Assembly (NCBI GenBank): GCA_900543305.1
Contig: UQQZ01000020.1
Location: 1-37,250, forward strand
Origin: an uncultured Oscillospiraceae bacterium
GTDB taxonomy: Bacteria; Bacillota; Clostridia; Oscillospirales; Acutalibacteraceae
Direction of reading: 5' to 3'
DNA length: 37,250 nucleotides
In this document: in pieces, positions 9,007 to 16,488 of the stretch
Position numbering within the stretch: the stretch's first letter is position 1
Layout: each line of letters starts with the position of its first letter
Notes under the pieces: model-generated
The model's input: only the letters and a program-made list of their open reading frames with translations
The model's database searches: none
What the model was told of the DNA's origin: nothing
Translations under genes and position numbers: made by a program

Positions 9007-10095
9007 ATGTTGACCGTAAAAGATATCAATGAAGTAAGTTTTGGCAAGGCCGGGTTCTCTGGCTATAAGCCGGAAGACGTAGACAATTTCATCGATGAAG
9101 TGGTGGAGTCTTACGGCCAGTTGGAGGCAGAGCGAAATGATGCTGTTCAGCAGAACGCCCAGCTCAGCAGCCAGGTGGAGGCATTGAACAGCCAGGTGAC
9201 GGAGTTGAAAGCGAAAAACGCGGAACTCCAGAAAAAACTGGCCATTCTCGCCCAGAAAATCGAATCCTATCGGGAAGAGGAAGACGGCATCAAAGAAGCC
9301 ATTCTCAGCGCTCAGCGGATTGCCAAAGATTCGATTCAGGAGGCCAAGGACAAAGCTTCCATTATGCTGGAAGATGCTGAGGTCAGCGCCAAAAAAATCC
9401 TGGACAATGCTCGGACGGATGCAGCCCGCGCAGCTCGGGACTATGCGGAACAAGTGGATCGGAAGAGAAATGAGTTGGAAGAGATGAAACGGCAGGTTTC
9501 CGCCTTCCGGGTTTCCCTTTTGGAAATGTACAAAAAGCACTTGGAAAGCATCAATCACATTCCCAGTTTTCGTGTGAAGGACAGTGCACCTGTTCACGAA
9601 GAGGAAACCGTGCGGTCTGAACCTGTATCCGCCCCTGCCCCTGTTGTTGAAAAAAAGCCGGAGCCTCAGCCAGAACCGGATCCCGAGCCTGTCCAGGAGG
9701 TAGCTCCCCAGCCGGAACCTACTCCGGAGGTGAAACCTGCTCCTGCCCAGCCCAAACAAGTGCAGGCCGTTGCTCAGCCTGCAGCTCCCACGGCGACTCC
9801 CGCTGCCGCCCCTCGTCAGGAAACCAGGAAACAGCCTGCCCGCCAGCAGGCTCCTAAAAAGAATCCTGAGCCCGTTTCCCAGGGGGATACGGGCCTGCGG
9901 CAAAAAGTGGATTACAGCAAGGAACAGTTGAGTGGTCTCAATTTTGAAGATGACGATCTGTCCCAAGTTGGCATTGACCTGAAAGCCTACACCAGCATTC
10001 CGGAATCTCTCCAGAGAGAAAAGGAATCCCATTTCAGCAACTTGGAATTCGGCGACGATGTTGATGTGGGCACCAATAAGAGACGTAAAAGATAA
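9007..10095 (+). CDS. divIVA: DivIVA-domain cell division/polarity protein
   Basis: DivIVA proteins recognise curved membrane at poles and septa and recruit division or polarity factors. The N-terminal lipid-binding domain is clear (MLTVKDINEVSFGKAG, then GYKPEDVDNFIDEV). It is followed by a long coiled coil to about residue 190. A Pro/Ala/Gln/Glu-rich disordered stretch spans about residues 205-300, and an acidic-then-basic C-terminal tail ends in KRRKR. ATG 9007 is preceded by an AGGGGGGA run that overlaps the ylmH stop. An upstream in-frame ATG at 8974 would add an atypical N-terminus. At 362 residues it is longer than B. subtilis DivIVA because of the Pro-rich linker. Confidence 0.93.
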   Translation: MLTVKDINEVSFGKAGFSGYKPEDVDNFIDEVVESYGQLEAERNDAVQQNAQLSSQVEALNSQVTELKAKNAELQKKLAILAQKIESYREEEDGIKEAILSAQRIAKDSIQEAKDKASIMLEDAEVSAKKILDNARTDAARAARDYAEQVDRKRNELEEMKRQVSAFRVSLLEMYKKHLESINHIPSFRVKDSAPVHEEETVRSEPVSAPAPVVEKKPEPQPEPDPEPVQEVAPQPEPTPEVKPAPAQPKQVQAVAQPAAPTATPAAAPRQETRKQPARQQAPKKNPEPVSQGDTGLRQKVDYSKEQLSGLNFEDDDLSQVGIDLKAYTSIPESLQREKESHFSNLEFGDDVDVGTNKRRKR

Positions 10096-10100
10096 ATAAA

Positions 10101-10130
10101 GGAAGGCGCAATGGGAAGATTGCGCCTTTC
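10101..10130 (+). terminator. Hairpin between divIVA and lspA (weak terminator or leader element)
   Basis: A ten-base perfect stem (AAGGCGCAAT at 10103-10112, ATTGCGCCTT at 10119-10128) encloses a six-base GGGAAG loop. It starts eight bases after the divIVA stop. Only a short CTTTCCC follows instead of a U-run, so termination would be weak. It may act as an attenuator, an RNA-stability element or a processing site. Confidence 0.45.
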
Positions 10131-10155
10131 CCATTCCATGAAAAAGGAGAACGTT

Positions 10156-10677
10156 TTGAAATCGGATAAGAAAAATCGGAGTGTTGCCACTGCCATTTTC
10201 GTCTTAGTGGCTGCAGTGGTTCTTTTGGCAATCGATCAAATCCTAAAATACTTCGTATTGCAGGATTTAAAACCCATTGGCGCTGTTACTGTTATTCCGG
10301 GACTTTTGGAATTTGCCTACGTGGAAAACACAGGGGCAGCCTTTGGCCTTTTTAAAAATTTCATGTGGTTTGTGGTAGCGGTAACGTTGGCGGTGTCGGC
10401 AGTCATCATTGTCCTGCTTTTCCGGTATAAACATCATACGTTCCTCAGCTACGCCACCTCAGCCCTGTTAATCGCAGGCGGATTGGGCAATTTAATAGAC
10501 CGAATCCTCCATGGGTTTGTTGTGGACTACATCCATGTGCTGTTTTTTGACTATATTTTTAACTTTGCCGATTGCTGTATCACGGTGGGAGCGGTTTTGT
10601 TTGTGCTTCATGTGTTGTTTTTCAGCCGGGACCATCAAGAGAAGAAATCGTTGCCTCAGGAGACAGAAGACCAATGA
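10156..10677 (+). CDS. lspA: Lipoprotein signal peptidase LspA
   Basis: LspA is the membrane aspartyl protease that removes signal peptides from diacylglyceryl prolipoproteins. The two catalytic aspartates are seen in GNLIDR (D115) and FNFADCCI (D139), with VENTGAAFG earlier. Four membrane segments fit the family. TTG 10156 is chosen because AAGGAG at 10144-10149 lies six bases before it. ATGs at 10138 and 10111 are in frame, but the first has no ribosome binding site and the second lies inside a hairpin. The stop overlaps the next start as ATGA. Confidence 0.93.
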   Translation: MKSDKKNRSVATAIFVLVAAVVLLAIDQILKYFVLQDLKPIGAVTVIPGLLEFAYVENTGAAFGLFKNFMWFVVAVTLAVSAVIIVLLFRYKHHTFLSYATSALLIAGGLGNLIDRILHGFVVDYIHVLFFDYIFNFADCCITVGAVLFVLHVLFFSRDHQEKKSLPQETEDQ

Positions 10678-11594
10678 GCCAAACGATTCAGATTTCCGTA
10701 GAGGAAGAAGGCCTTCGAGCGGATAAACTTTTAGCGGCTGCTTTAGAGGATATGACCCGTTCTGCCATACAAAACCTGATGGAAGAGGGCAGGGTTACCT
10801 GCAGGGGAAAGGTCCTGACAAAAAGCACTAAACTGAAAATTGGGGATCAAATTCAAGTAGAGTTACCGGAAGTCCGCCCTTTGGAGGTACTGCCGGAAAA
10901 TATCCCTTTAGAGGTGGTGTACGAGGACGACGATCTTTTGGTAGTCAACAAGCCAAAAGGATTGGTGGTTCATCCTGCTCCTGGCCATGAAAGCGGCACG
11001 TTGGTCAACGCGCTACTGTATCACTGCGGAGATTCCCTGTCTGGGATCAATGGGGTGGCCCGTCCCGGAATTGTCCATAGAATTGACAAAGATACCAGTG
11101 GCCTTTTGATGGTGGCAAAAAATGATTTTGCCCACACACGTTTGGCACAGCAAATCCAGGAACATTCTTTTACCCGGGAATATAGTGCGGTGGTCTACGG
11201 ATCCATCAAAGACGAAACGGGAAAAGTGGACGCGCCCATTGGACGTCACCCCACCGATCGAAAGAAAATGGCCGTACTTCCTTATTCTTCCACAGCCCGC
11301 AACGCTGTCACCCACTTCTGGATTGTCAAGCGCTTTGAGGGTTTTACCCAACTTCGGCTTCAATTGGAAACCGGGCGAACTCACCAGATTCGTGTTCACA
11401 TGGCATACATGGGCCATCCTGTAGCGGGGGATCCTGTCTATGGACCCAAGAAAGTGATCACCTCTCTAGGAGGACAATGCCTTCACGCGGGAAAAATCGG
11501 CTTTATTCATCCCCGCTCCGGAGAATATATGGAATTTGAGGCACCTCTTCCGGCCTATTTTACCGGTTTCATCAACAAACTAAAGGAAGTGTGA
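10674..11594 (+). CDS. RluA/RluD-family pseudouridine synthase
   Basis: This enzyme isomerises uridine to pseudouridine in rRNA. An S4 RNA-binding domain fills about residues 1-80 (LRADKLLAAAL, VTCRGKVLTKSTKLKIGDQI). The RluA-type catalytic domain follows, with HRIDKDTSGLL carrying the catalytic Asp at D138 and LETGRTHQIRVH further on. At 306 residues it matches RluD. ATG 10674 overlaps the lspA stop by four bases (ATGA), with CAGGAGA about ten bases upstream. Placement right after lspA is the common Gram-positive order. The exact target uridines cannot be read from sequence. Confidence 0.93.
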   Translation: MSQTIQISVEEEGLRADKLLAAALEDMTRSAIQNLMEEGRVTCRGKVLTKSTKLKIGDQIQVELPEVRPLEVLPENIPLEVVYEDDDLLVVNKPKGLVVHPAPGHESGTLVNALLYHCGDSLSGINGVARPGIVHRIDKDTSGLLMVAKNDFAHTRLAQQIQEHSFTREYSAVVYGSIKDETGKVDAPIGRHPTDRKKMAVLPYSSTARNAVTHFWIVKRFEGFTQLRLQLETGRTHQIRVHMAYMGHPVAGDPVYGPKKVITSLGGQCLHAGKIGFIHPRSGEYMEFEAPLPAYFTGFINKLKEV

Positions 11595-11598
11595 TTGT

Positions 11599-12072
11599 AT
11601 GGATCGGGAATCCAGGATCCGCATACTCCTGTTGCTGGCGGCCAGTATCTTGACCGCTTTGGTACTTATGGCCATGTACTTTGTGGACCCTGTGAAAATT
11701 TACCAAGTCATTCCCGCCTCCAGTTCTTCCACCCCAGCTGTGGTTTCCCAAGTGTCCCAACAGATTGTGCCTCAAGAACCTACAGAAAGTTCTCCACCCC
11801 CTGAGGAGAGCTCCGATGCCGAGCTGTCGGAAGAAGATTTACCGGAATCGGAAGGACCTCAGGAGGTGTTGGTGGAAAAAAGCATCAACATCAATACGGC
11901 TTCTTTAGAGGAGTTGGATTCACTCCCCGGCGTGGGACCAGTGATCGCCCAGCGGATTATTGACTATCGGGAAGCTAACAATGGCTTTTATGATATTCAG
12001 GAGATCATGGATGTATCCGGAATTGGAGAGAAAACATACGCCAAATTGGAACCATATATTACAGTAGATTAA
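11599..12072 (+). CDS. ComEA-like helix-hairpin-helix DNA-binding protein
   Basis: ComEA proteins are membrane-anchored receptors that hold double-stranded DNA during uptake. The 157-residue protein has an N-terminal anchor (about residues 9-28). A Ser/Glu/Pro-rich extracellular linker follows to about residue 93. It ends in a helix-hairpin-helix domain with ININTASLEELDSLPGVG and SGIGEKTYAKLEPYI. AAGGA lies about 11 bases before ATG 11599. It is the last gene of the plus-strand run. No comEC or other competence gene is in the window, so a role in DNA uptake is family knowledge only. Confidence 0.85.
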   Translation: MDRESRIRILLLLAASILTALVLMAMYFVDPVKIYQVIPASSSSTPAVVSQVSQQIVPQEPTESSPPPEESSDAELSEEDLPESEGPQEVLVEKSININTASLEELDSLPGVGPVIAQRIIDYREANNGFYDIQEIMDVSGIGEKTYAKLEPYITVD

Positions 12073-12112
12073 AAAAGAGTGGGGGCAGTTCCATTACCCT
12101 CCACTCTTTTTT
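12071..12112. terminator. Bidirectional terminator after comEA
   Basis: A 12-base stem, AAAAAAGAGTGG pairing with CCACTCTTTTTT, encloses an 18-base loop and begins in the comEA stop codon. The T-run on the right serves the plus strand and the A-run on the left serves the minus strand. Confidence 0.85.
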
Positions 12113-12128
12113 GATGGAATCTCAAAAG

Positions 12129-12163
12129 AAAAAGGTCTCCCGTTTCCAGTAGGGAGACCTTTT
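12129..12163. terminator. Second bidirectional terminator between convergent operons
   Basis: The stem AAAAGGTCTCCC / GGGAGACCTTTT has a ten-base loop and lies eight bases past the stop of the minus-strand oxidoreductase. Read on the minus strand it ends in a T-run, so it most likely terminates the pfkA-to-oxidoreductase transcript. Confidence 0.8.
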
Positions 12164-12171
12164 CTGCTTTT

Positions 12172-13167
12172 TTACAGTTCGTCGCTGGGAAAATGAATCC
12201 CGGCTTGCTTTCGGGCTTTCTCTAAAAACTCTGCCACCTGCAAACTCATCTGGCTGCAATATTGATACTCCTGGGCCGATGCTTCGGGCTCCGTGATATA
12301 CCGGTAGAAATCCTTAGCTTCCCATCCCATGAGCAGGTATTTGTCATCGTCCCCGTAAATCTTCTCTGTAGAGCCATCCTTGTTCCACAAAGAGATTCCC
12401 GCAATCCGGGAAAGGGATTCCACAGAAACCGTTCCTTCCGTTCCCTGAAAATCGCTGTTGGCGCCAGCTTGACCCAACTTGGAATAAGTCAACGTGACCA
12501 ACTTGTCCGGGTACCGAAGGGTGATCACTCCTGCGCCATCCGCGCCGCTTTTCATCATAAAGGCATCGGTAGAAAAGCTTTCAGGTTGTCCAAAAAGAAC
12601 CAAGGCCGGATAGACACAGTAAATGCCCAGATCCATCAACGCGCCAGTTTCCAAGGTAGGATTGAAGATGTTGGGCAGCTCTCCGCGAAGGTAGGCGTCC
12701 AACTTGGAAGAACGCTGGCAAAAATCAATTTTTGCCATTGTGATGGTGCCAATCCTAGCCAGTGCATTTTCCAGAATCTTTCTCTGGGGCAAATGCAGAA
12801 ACATAATGGCTTCCAGAAATACAACACCGTGATCTCGGGCGATCTGCTGGAGTTCCTCCACTTTCTCCTTTTGGGCACAGAGAGGCTTCTCACAGATCAC
12901 ATGCTTGCCATGTTCCAAGAGAATTTTACTTTGCTGATAATGGAGAGCATTGGGACTGGCGATGTAAACGGCATCGATCACATCTGACGCAGCCATTTCC
13001 TCCACATCCGTAAACACATAGCTTGCTCCATGACGCTTGGCGTATTCCTCGCCCCGCTCCCGAGTGCGGGAGTAAACAGCAGTCAATTCCCACAGACCGC
13101 TGTCTTTCGCACCATGGATATATTCGTCGGCAATCCAACCGGAGCCGATGGTTCCAAATTTCAGCAT
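12172..13167 (-). CDS. Gfo/Idh/MocA-family NAD(P)-dependent oxidoreductase
   Basis: Members oxidise or reduce sugars, inositols and related polyols with NAD(P). The Rossmann start is MLKFGTIGSGWIADEYI (GxGxxA type). The catalytic-lysine motif is CEKPLCA, and the C-terminal alpha/beta substrate domain follows. The 331-residue length is typical. It is the last gene of the minus-strand run and follows pepT by 23 bases. Its nearness to the isomerase-like gene and pfkA suggests carbohydrate metabolism, but the substrate cannot be named. Confidence 0.88.
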   Translation of the reverse strand: MLKFGTIGSGWIADEYIHGAKDSGLWELTAVYSRTRERGEEYAKRHGASYVFTDVEEMAASDVIDAVYIASPNALHYQQSKILLEHGKHVICEKPLCAQKEKVEELQQIARDHGVVFLEAIMFLHLPQRKILENALARIGTITMAKIDFCQRSSKLDAYLRGELPNIFNPTLETGALMDLGIYCVYPALVLFGQPESFSTDAFMMKSGADGAGVITLRYPDKLVTLTYSKLGQAGANSDFQGTEGTVSVESLSRIAGISLWNKDGSTEKIYGDDDKYLLMGWEAKDFYRYITEPEASAQEYQYCSQMSLQVAEFLEKARKQAGIHFPSDEL

Positions 13168-13190
13168 ATCACAAGCCCTTTCTCAATTGA

Positions 13191-14399
13191 TTACTCCACG
13201 TTGTAAATGGCAGTCTTGATGATATCCTTGATTTTTTCCATATCTTCTACGACTACATACTCCATCTTCCCATGGGCGTTGGCGCCGCCGGTGCAGATAT
13301 TGGGGCAGGGGAGACCCATGAAAGAAAGCCGCGCGCCATCGGTGCCGCCACGGATCGGCAGGGAGAAGGGCTCCACACCGTTTTCACGCATGGCCCGTTC
13401 CATACTCTCAATGATATCCATCCGGGGAAGGATCTTTTCCTTCATGTTGTAATACGTATCCTTCACCGTCAAGGTGAGAGGCTGACTGGGATACTTCACG
13501 TTGATGTAAGAAGCAGCCTGTCCCATCAATTCCTTTTTCTTCTGGAAGAGTTCACTGTCGTGATCCCGAATCAGGAACTGCATCACGGTATGTTCCACAT
13601 TTCCCTTGATGGAATCCAAGTGAATAAATCCTTCGTAAAGCTCCGTATGCTCAGGAACTTGGTTCTGAGGCAGCAAAGAGCAATACTCCATGGCAATGCT
13701 CATAGAGTTGATCATCTTGTCTTTGGCTCCACCTGTATGAATGGGAAAGCCCTCAACTTCTACCGTAGCTGCAGCGGCGTTAAAGTTCTCATACTCCAGC
13801 TCTCCAAGCGTTCCGCCATCTACGGTATAGGCATAATCACAGCCAAAACCCTCCACGTCAAAATAGTCGGCGCCAGATCCAATTTCCTCATCAGGAGTAA
13901 AGCCAAGTTTCATGGTTCCATGAGGCTTTCCTTCCTTGATGATCTCTTCTGCCGCACAGAGGATTTCCGCTACACCGGCCTTGTCATCGCCGCCCAAAAG
14001 GGTGGTGCCATCGGTGGTGATCAAGGTTTTTCCCACCTGGCTTTTCAAAGCAGGAAACGCTTCCGGAGAAAGAGAAAGCCCGCTATTGCCCAGAGGAATG
14101 GTTTCGCCGTTATACTGTTCAATGACCTGAGGCTTGATGTTGTCCCCACAGACACCGCCGTAGGTGTCCATATGAGCCACAAATCCCACCGTGTTCTTTC
14201 TGGGTTCCGTAGCAGGGACCGTCCCATAAACATAGCCTTTTTCGTCCATAAAGGCATCTTCAATCCCGATCTTCTTCATGTATTCCACAATATGAGCGCC
14301 CAGTACTTTCTGTCCGGGTGTGCTGGGGGTGGTGCCGGTAGTTTCATCGGAACCGGAACTGTAGGATACAAGATCCAAAAATACATCTTTGACAGACAT
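13191..14399 (-). CDS. pepT: Peptidase T (tripeptide aminopeptidase)
   Basis: PepT is a cytoplasmic di-zinc M20 peptidase that removes the N-terminal residue of tripeptides. The metal and catalytic motifs are in order: VAHMDTYGG (His and Asp), LLGGDDKAG (bridging Asp), DEEIGSGADYF (catalytic Glu pair), YTVDGG, RGGTDGARLSFMG and the final GGANAHGKMEY His. The length of 402 residues is normal. Its ATG shares one base with the TGA of the upstream isomerase-like gene, a sign of translational coupling. Confidence 0.94.
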   Translation of the reverse strand: MSVKDVFLDLVSYSSGSDETTGTTPSTPGQKVLGAHIVEYMKKIGIEDAFMDEKGYVYGTVPATEPRKNTVGFVAHMDTYGGVCGDNIKPQVIEQYNGETIPLGNSGLSLSPEAFPALKSQVGKTLITTDGTTLLGGDDKAGVAEILCAAEEIIKEGKPHGTMKLGFTPDEEIGSGADYFDVEGFGCDYAYTVDGGTLGELEYENFNAAAATVEVEGFPIHTGGAKDKMINSMSIAMEYCSLLPQNQVPEHTELYEGFIHLDSIKGNVEHTVMQFLIRDHDSELFQKKKELMGQAASYINVKYPSQPLTLTVKDTYYNMKEKILPRMDIIESMERAMRENGVEPFSLPIRGGTDGARLSFMGLPCPNICTGGANAHGKMEYVVVEDMEKIKDIIKTAIYNVE

Positions 14400-15277
14400 C
14401 AGACTTCACTCCAATACTTTTTTAAATTTGCCAAGCCAATACGTATTCCGTCCACAGCAGGTTCCATACCTTCAAACTCGATGGCGATTGTGCCGTCGAA
14501 TCCGGCCGCCTTCAACAAATGAAGGCACTGCTTAACCGGTACATTGCCATGGCCAATAATGGTACCTCTCAAATAATTACCGCCCCGAGTCTGGAAGGAT
14601 CCTTCGCCGGGATCTTCGCTGTAAAAGCTTTTCCAGATAAAATCCTTGGCGTGAACATACCGGGCGTAGGGAGCCACACGAGCCACCGCCTGGGCAGGAT
14701 CTTCATCAGCGCACATAAAGTTTCCGATATCGCACAACAGACCGAAATTGGGATGGTTTACCGCGGTATACAGCTTCTCCACCCGCTGGGAATCCTGGGA
14801 AAAGAACCCATGGTTTTCCGTCATGGTTACGACCCCTTTGGTCTGGGCATATTCTGTCACCTGGCGGACTGCATCGGCCAAAGTGGGAATTAAGCTTTCA
14901 TAACTCTGATACCGACCGGAATCTCTCCCATAGCCTTGGGTGATATCGTGACGCATCCGAGGAGCGCCCAAAATGGCAGCCACATCCACAAAACCCTTTA
15001 CCCTCTGGATCTCCTGCTCCATGTTTCCGCCGCTGCCATTGAGAAAGTCAGCACCGATCGCCAGGGAAGAGATCTCCAAATTGGCCTGATCTGCGGCGGC
15101 CTTTAATTCCCTGGCTCGCTGCTCTCTTTCTTCCTCGGGACAATCAAAGTTGACGAAGTCCACTGCTTCAATGGCGTCAAAACCCAATTCCTTTGCCTTT
15201 GCAACACAATCCAAAGGCGTAAGCTCTGCCTTTTTAATTGCGCTGTTAAAGCTGTAAAGACTGACTGAATATTTCAT
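14399..15277 (-). CDS. Sugar phosphate isomerase/epimerase (AP endonuclease 2 fold)
   Basis: This is a TIM-barrel protein of the xylose isomerase-like/AP endonuclease 2 family. The four expected metal ligands are visible in order: Glu in TMTENHGF, Asp in LLCDIGNF, His in YVHAKDF and Glu in IAIEFEGME. The protein has 292 residues. An AGGAGG about eight bases before the ATG is a strong ribosome binding site. It lies 20 bases after pfkA and overlaps pepT by one base. Such enzymes are often paired with Gfo/Idh/MocA oxidoreductases in sugar or inositol pathways. The exact reaction is unknown. Confidence 0.85.
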   Translation of the reverse strand: MKYSVSLYSFNSAIKKAELTPLDCVAKAKELGFDAIEAVDFVNFDCPEEEREQRARELKAAADQANLEISSLAIGADFLNGSGGNMEQEIQRVKGFVDVAAILGAPRMRHDITQGYGRDSGRYQSYESLIPTLADAVRQVTEYAQTKGVVTMTENHGFFSQDSQRVEKLYTAVNHPNFGLLCDIGNFMCADEDPAQAVARVAPYARYVHAKDFIWKSFYSEDPGEGSFQTRGGNYLRGTIIGHGNVPVKQCLHLLKAAGFDGTIAIEFEGMEPAVDGIRIGLANLKKYWSEV

Positions 15278-15297
15278 TACAATTCCTCCTTGGAGAG

Positions 15298-16374
15298 TTA
15301 GTCTCCGAAACTGATGCCGATTTGCCGGGCGGCTTTGATTTCATCGCAATCCACAGGAACGCTCTTAAGCTTTCCAGCCACGTCCTTCAGAGGCACTGGC
15401 ACCGTGCGCCCGTTGACCATGCCCACCATAACGCCAAAGGTTTTCTCTTTGACAAACCGGGCCGCTGTTGCTCCCAGTCTGGTGCACAAAACACGGTCGT
15501 AAGCGCAAGGACTGCCGCCCCGCTGGAAATGGCCAGGGACGCAGACACGGATTTCATTGTCGATCTTATCCTGCAATTCTTCCGCAATGCGGTAAACAAT
15601 AGAGGGATGCTTGAAATCTGCCCGAGCCTTCTTGAATTCTTTCTTGGAGAGGGCCGCCTCTTCCTTGGAGATGGCTCCCTCTGCCACAGCCAAAATAGAG
15701 AACTTTTTGCCACTTTCAATGCGGTTGTTCAGAGTTTTGGCAATTTTATTGATGTCATAAGGGATTTCCGGCAGAAGGATCACATCCGCGCCGCCTGCAA
15801 TGCCTGCAGAAAGGGTGAGCCAGCCCACTTTATGTCCCATGACCTCCACAATAAAAATTCGGCCATGAGAGGTGGCAGTGGTGTGGATACAATCGATGAC
15901 GTTGGTGGCAATTTCCACGGCGCTGTGGAACCCAAACGTAATATCCGTGCCCCAGATATCGTTGTCGATGGTTTTGGGAAGATGGATGACGTTGAGGCCT
16001 TCCTCGCTGAGAAGATTGGCTGTTTTCTGCGTACCGTTGCCGCCCAGAATCACTAGGCAGTCCAGCTTCATTTTTTTGTAGTTCTCCTTCATGGATTTTA
16101 CCTTATCCACACTGTTCTCGTCAATCACCCGCATGGTTTTAAAGGGCTGACGAGAGGTACCCAAGAGCGTTCCTCCTAAAGTGAGGATTCCGGAAAACTC
16201 CGACTCGGACATCTTTTTGTATTCCCCAAAAATGAGACCCTTGTAGCCGTCTTTAATTCCGTAGATCTCCACATCCTTGCCAAATTCCTGGTACAGTCCT
16301 TTGGCTACGCCACGGATGGCGGCATTCAGTCCCTGACAATCGCCACCGCTGGTCAAAATACCCACTCGTTTCAC
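15298..16374 (-). CDS. pfkA: 6-phosphofructokinase (mixed-substrate group III type)
   Basis: PFK converts fructose 6-phosphate to fructose 1,6-bisphosphate in glycolysis. The N-terminus MKRVGILTSGGDCQGLNAAIRG is diagnostic. Residues 111-115 read GGNGT, with Gly114 at the position that favours ATP. The motif PKTIDND carries Lys134, seen in PPi-type enzymes, and the catalytic Asp137. That mixture is typical of the group III family, so the phosphoryl donor should not be assumed. GTG 16374 is chosen because AGAGAGG lies nine bases upstream and the protein then begins exactly where homologs do. ATG 16383 abuts that site. At 358 residues it is longer than E. coli PfkA (320). Confidence 0.92.
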   Translation of the reverse strand: MKRVGILTSGGDCQGLNAAIRGVAKGLYQEFGKDVEIYGIKDGYKGLIFGEYKKMSESEFSGILTLGGTLLGTSRQPFKTMRVIDENSVDKVKSMKENYKKMKLDCLVILGGNGTQKTANLLSEEGLNVIHLPKTIDNDIWGTDITFGFHSAVEIATNVIDCIHTTATSHGRIFIVEVMGHKVGWLTLSAGIAGGADVILLPEIPYDINKIAKTLNNRIESGKKFSILAVAEGAISKEEAALSKKEFKKARADFKHPSIVYRIAEELQDKIDNEIRVCVPGHFQRGGSPCAYDRVLCTRLGATAARFVKEKTFGVMVGMVNGRTVPVPLKDVAGKLKSVPVDCDEIKAARQIGISFGD

Positions 16375-16405
16375 ATCGATCATCCTCTCTGAAATAAAAT
16401 TTGGT

Positions 16406-16436
16406 AGACCTGTGGGCCCGAAAATCCCACAGGTCT
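16406..16436 (-). promoter_or_regulatory. Leader hairpin upstream of pfkA
   Basis: An 11-base perfect inverted repeat (AGACCTGTGGG / CCCACAGGTCT) with a nine-base loop lies about 30 bases before the pfkA start. Downstream on the minus strand there is only an interrupted AT-rich stretch, so it looks more like a leader structure than a full terminator. Confidence 0.5.
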
Positions 16437-16442
16437 CCCGGA

Positions 16443-16458
16443 TTGCAGAATTCTGCAA
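16443..16458. promoter_or_regulatory. 16-base perfect palindrome, candidate operator for pfkA
   Basis: TTGCAGAATTCTGCAA is perfectly self-complementary. It falls just downstream of the putative pfkA -10 region, where a repressor would block transcription. I cannot assign the regulator. Confidence 0.5.
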
Positions 16459-16459
16459 A

Positions 16460-16488
16460 TGATTCTAAGTTTAGAAAGAGATTGTCAA
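16460..16488 (-). promoter_or_regulatory. Putative pfkA promoter overlapping the ppk1 stop codon
   Basis: On the minus strand a perfect TTGACA lies at 16488-16483 and includes the TGA that ends ppk1. Possible -10 boxes are AATCAT (18-base spacer) or TAGAAT (15-base spacer). The -35 match is perfect, while the -10 is imperfect. Confidence 0.5.

Noticed and set aside
9600..9900. Repetitive Pro/Glu/Gln coding stretch in divIVA as a DNA repeat
   Set aside because: It is low-complexity protein sequence with no regular DNA repeat unit.
8986..10134. Long minus-strand open frame opposite divIVA
   Set aside because: It is low-complexity, Phe/Arg/Leu-rich antisense of the Pro/Gln-rich DivIVA linker, with no ribosome binding site.
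13272..14522. 416-codon plus-strand open frame opposite pepT
   Set aside because: It is a shadow of pepT, whose metal motifs are all on the other strand.
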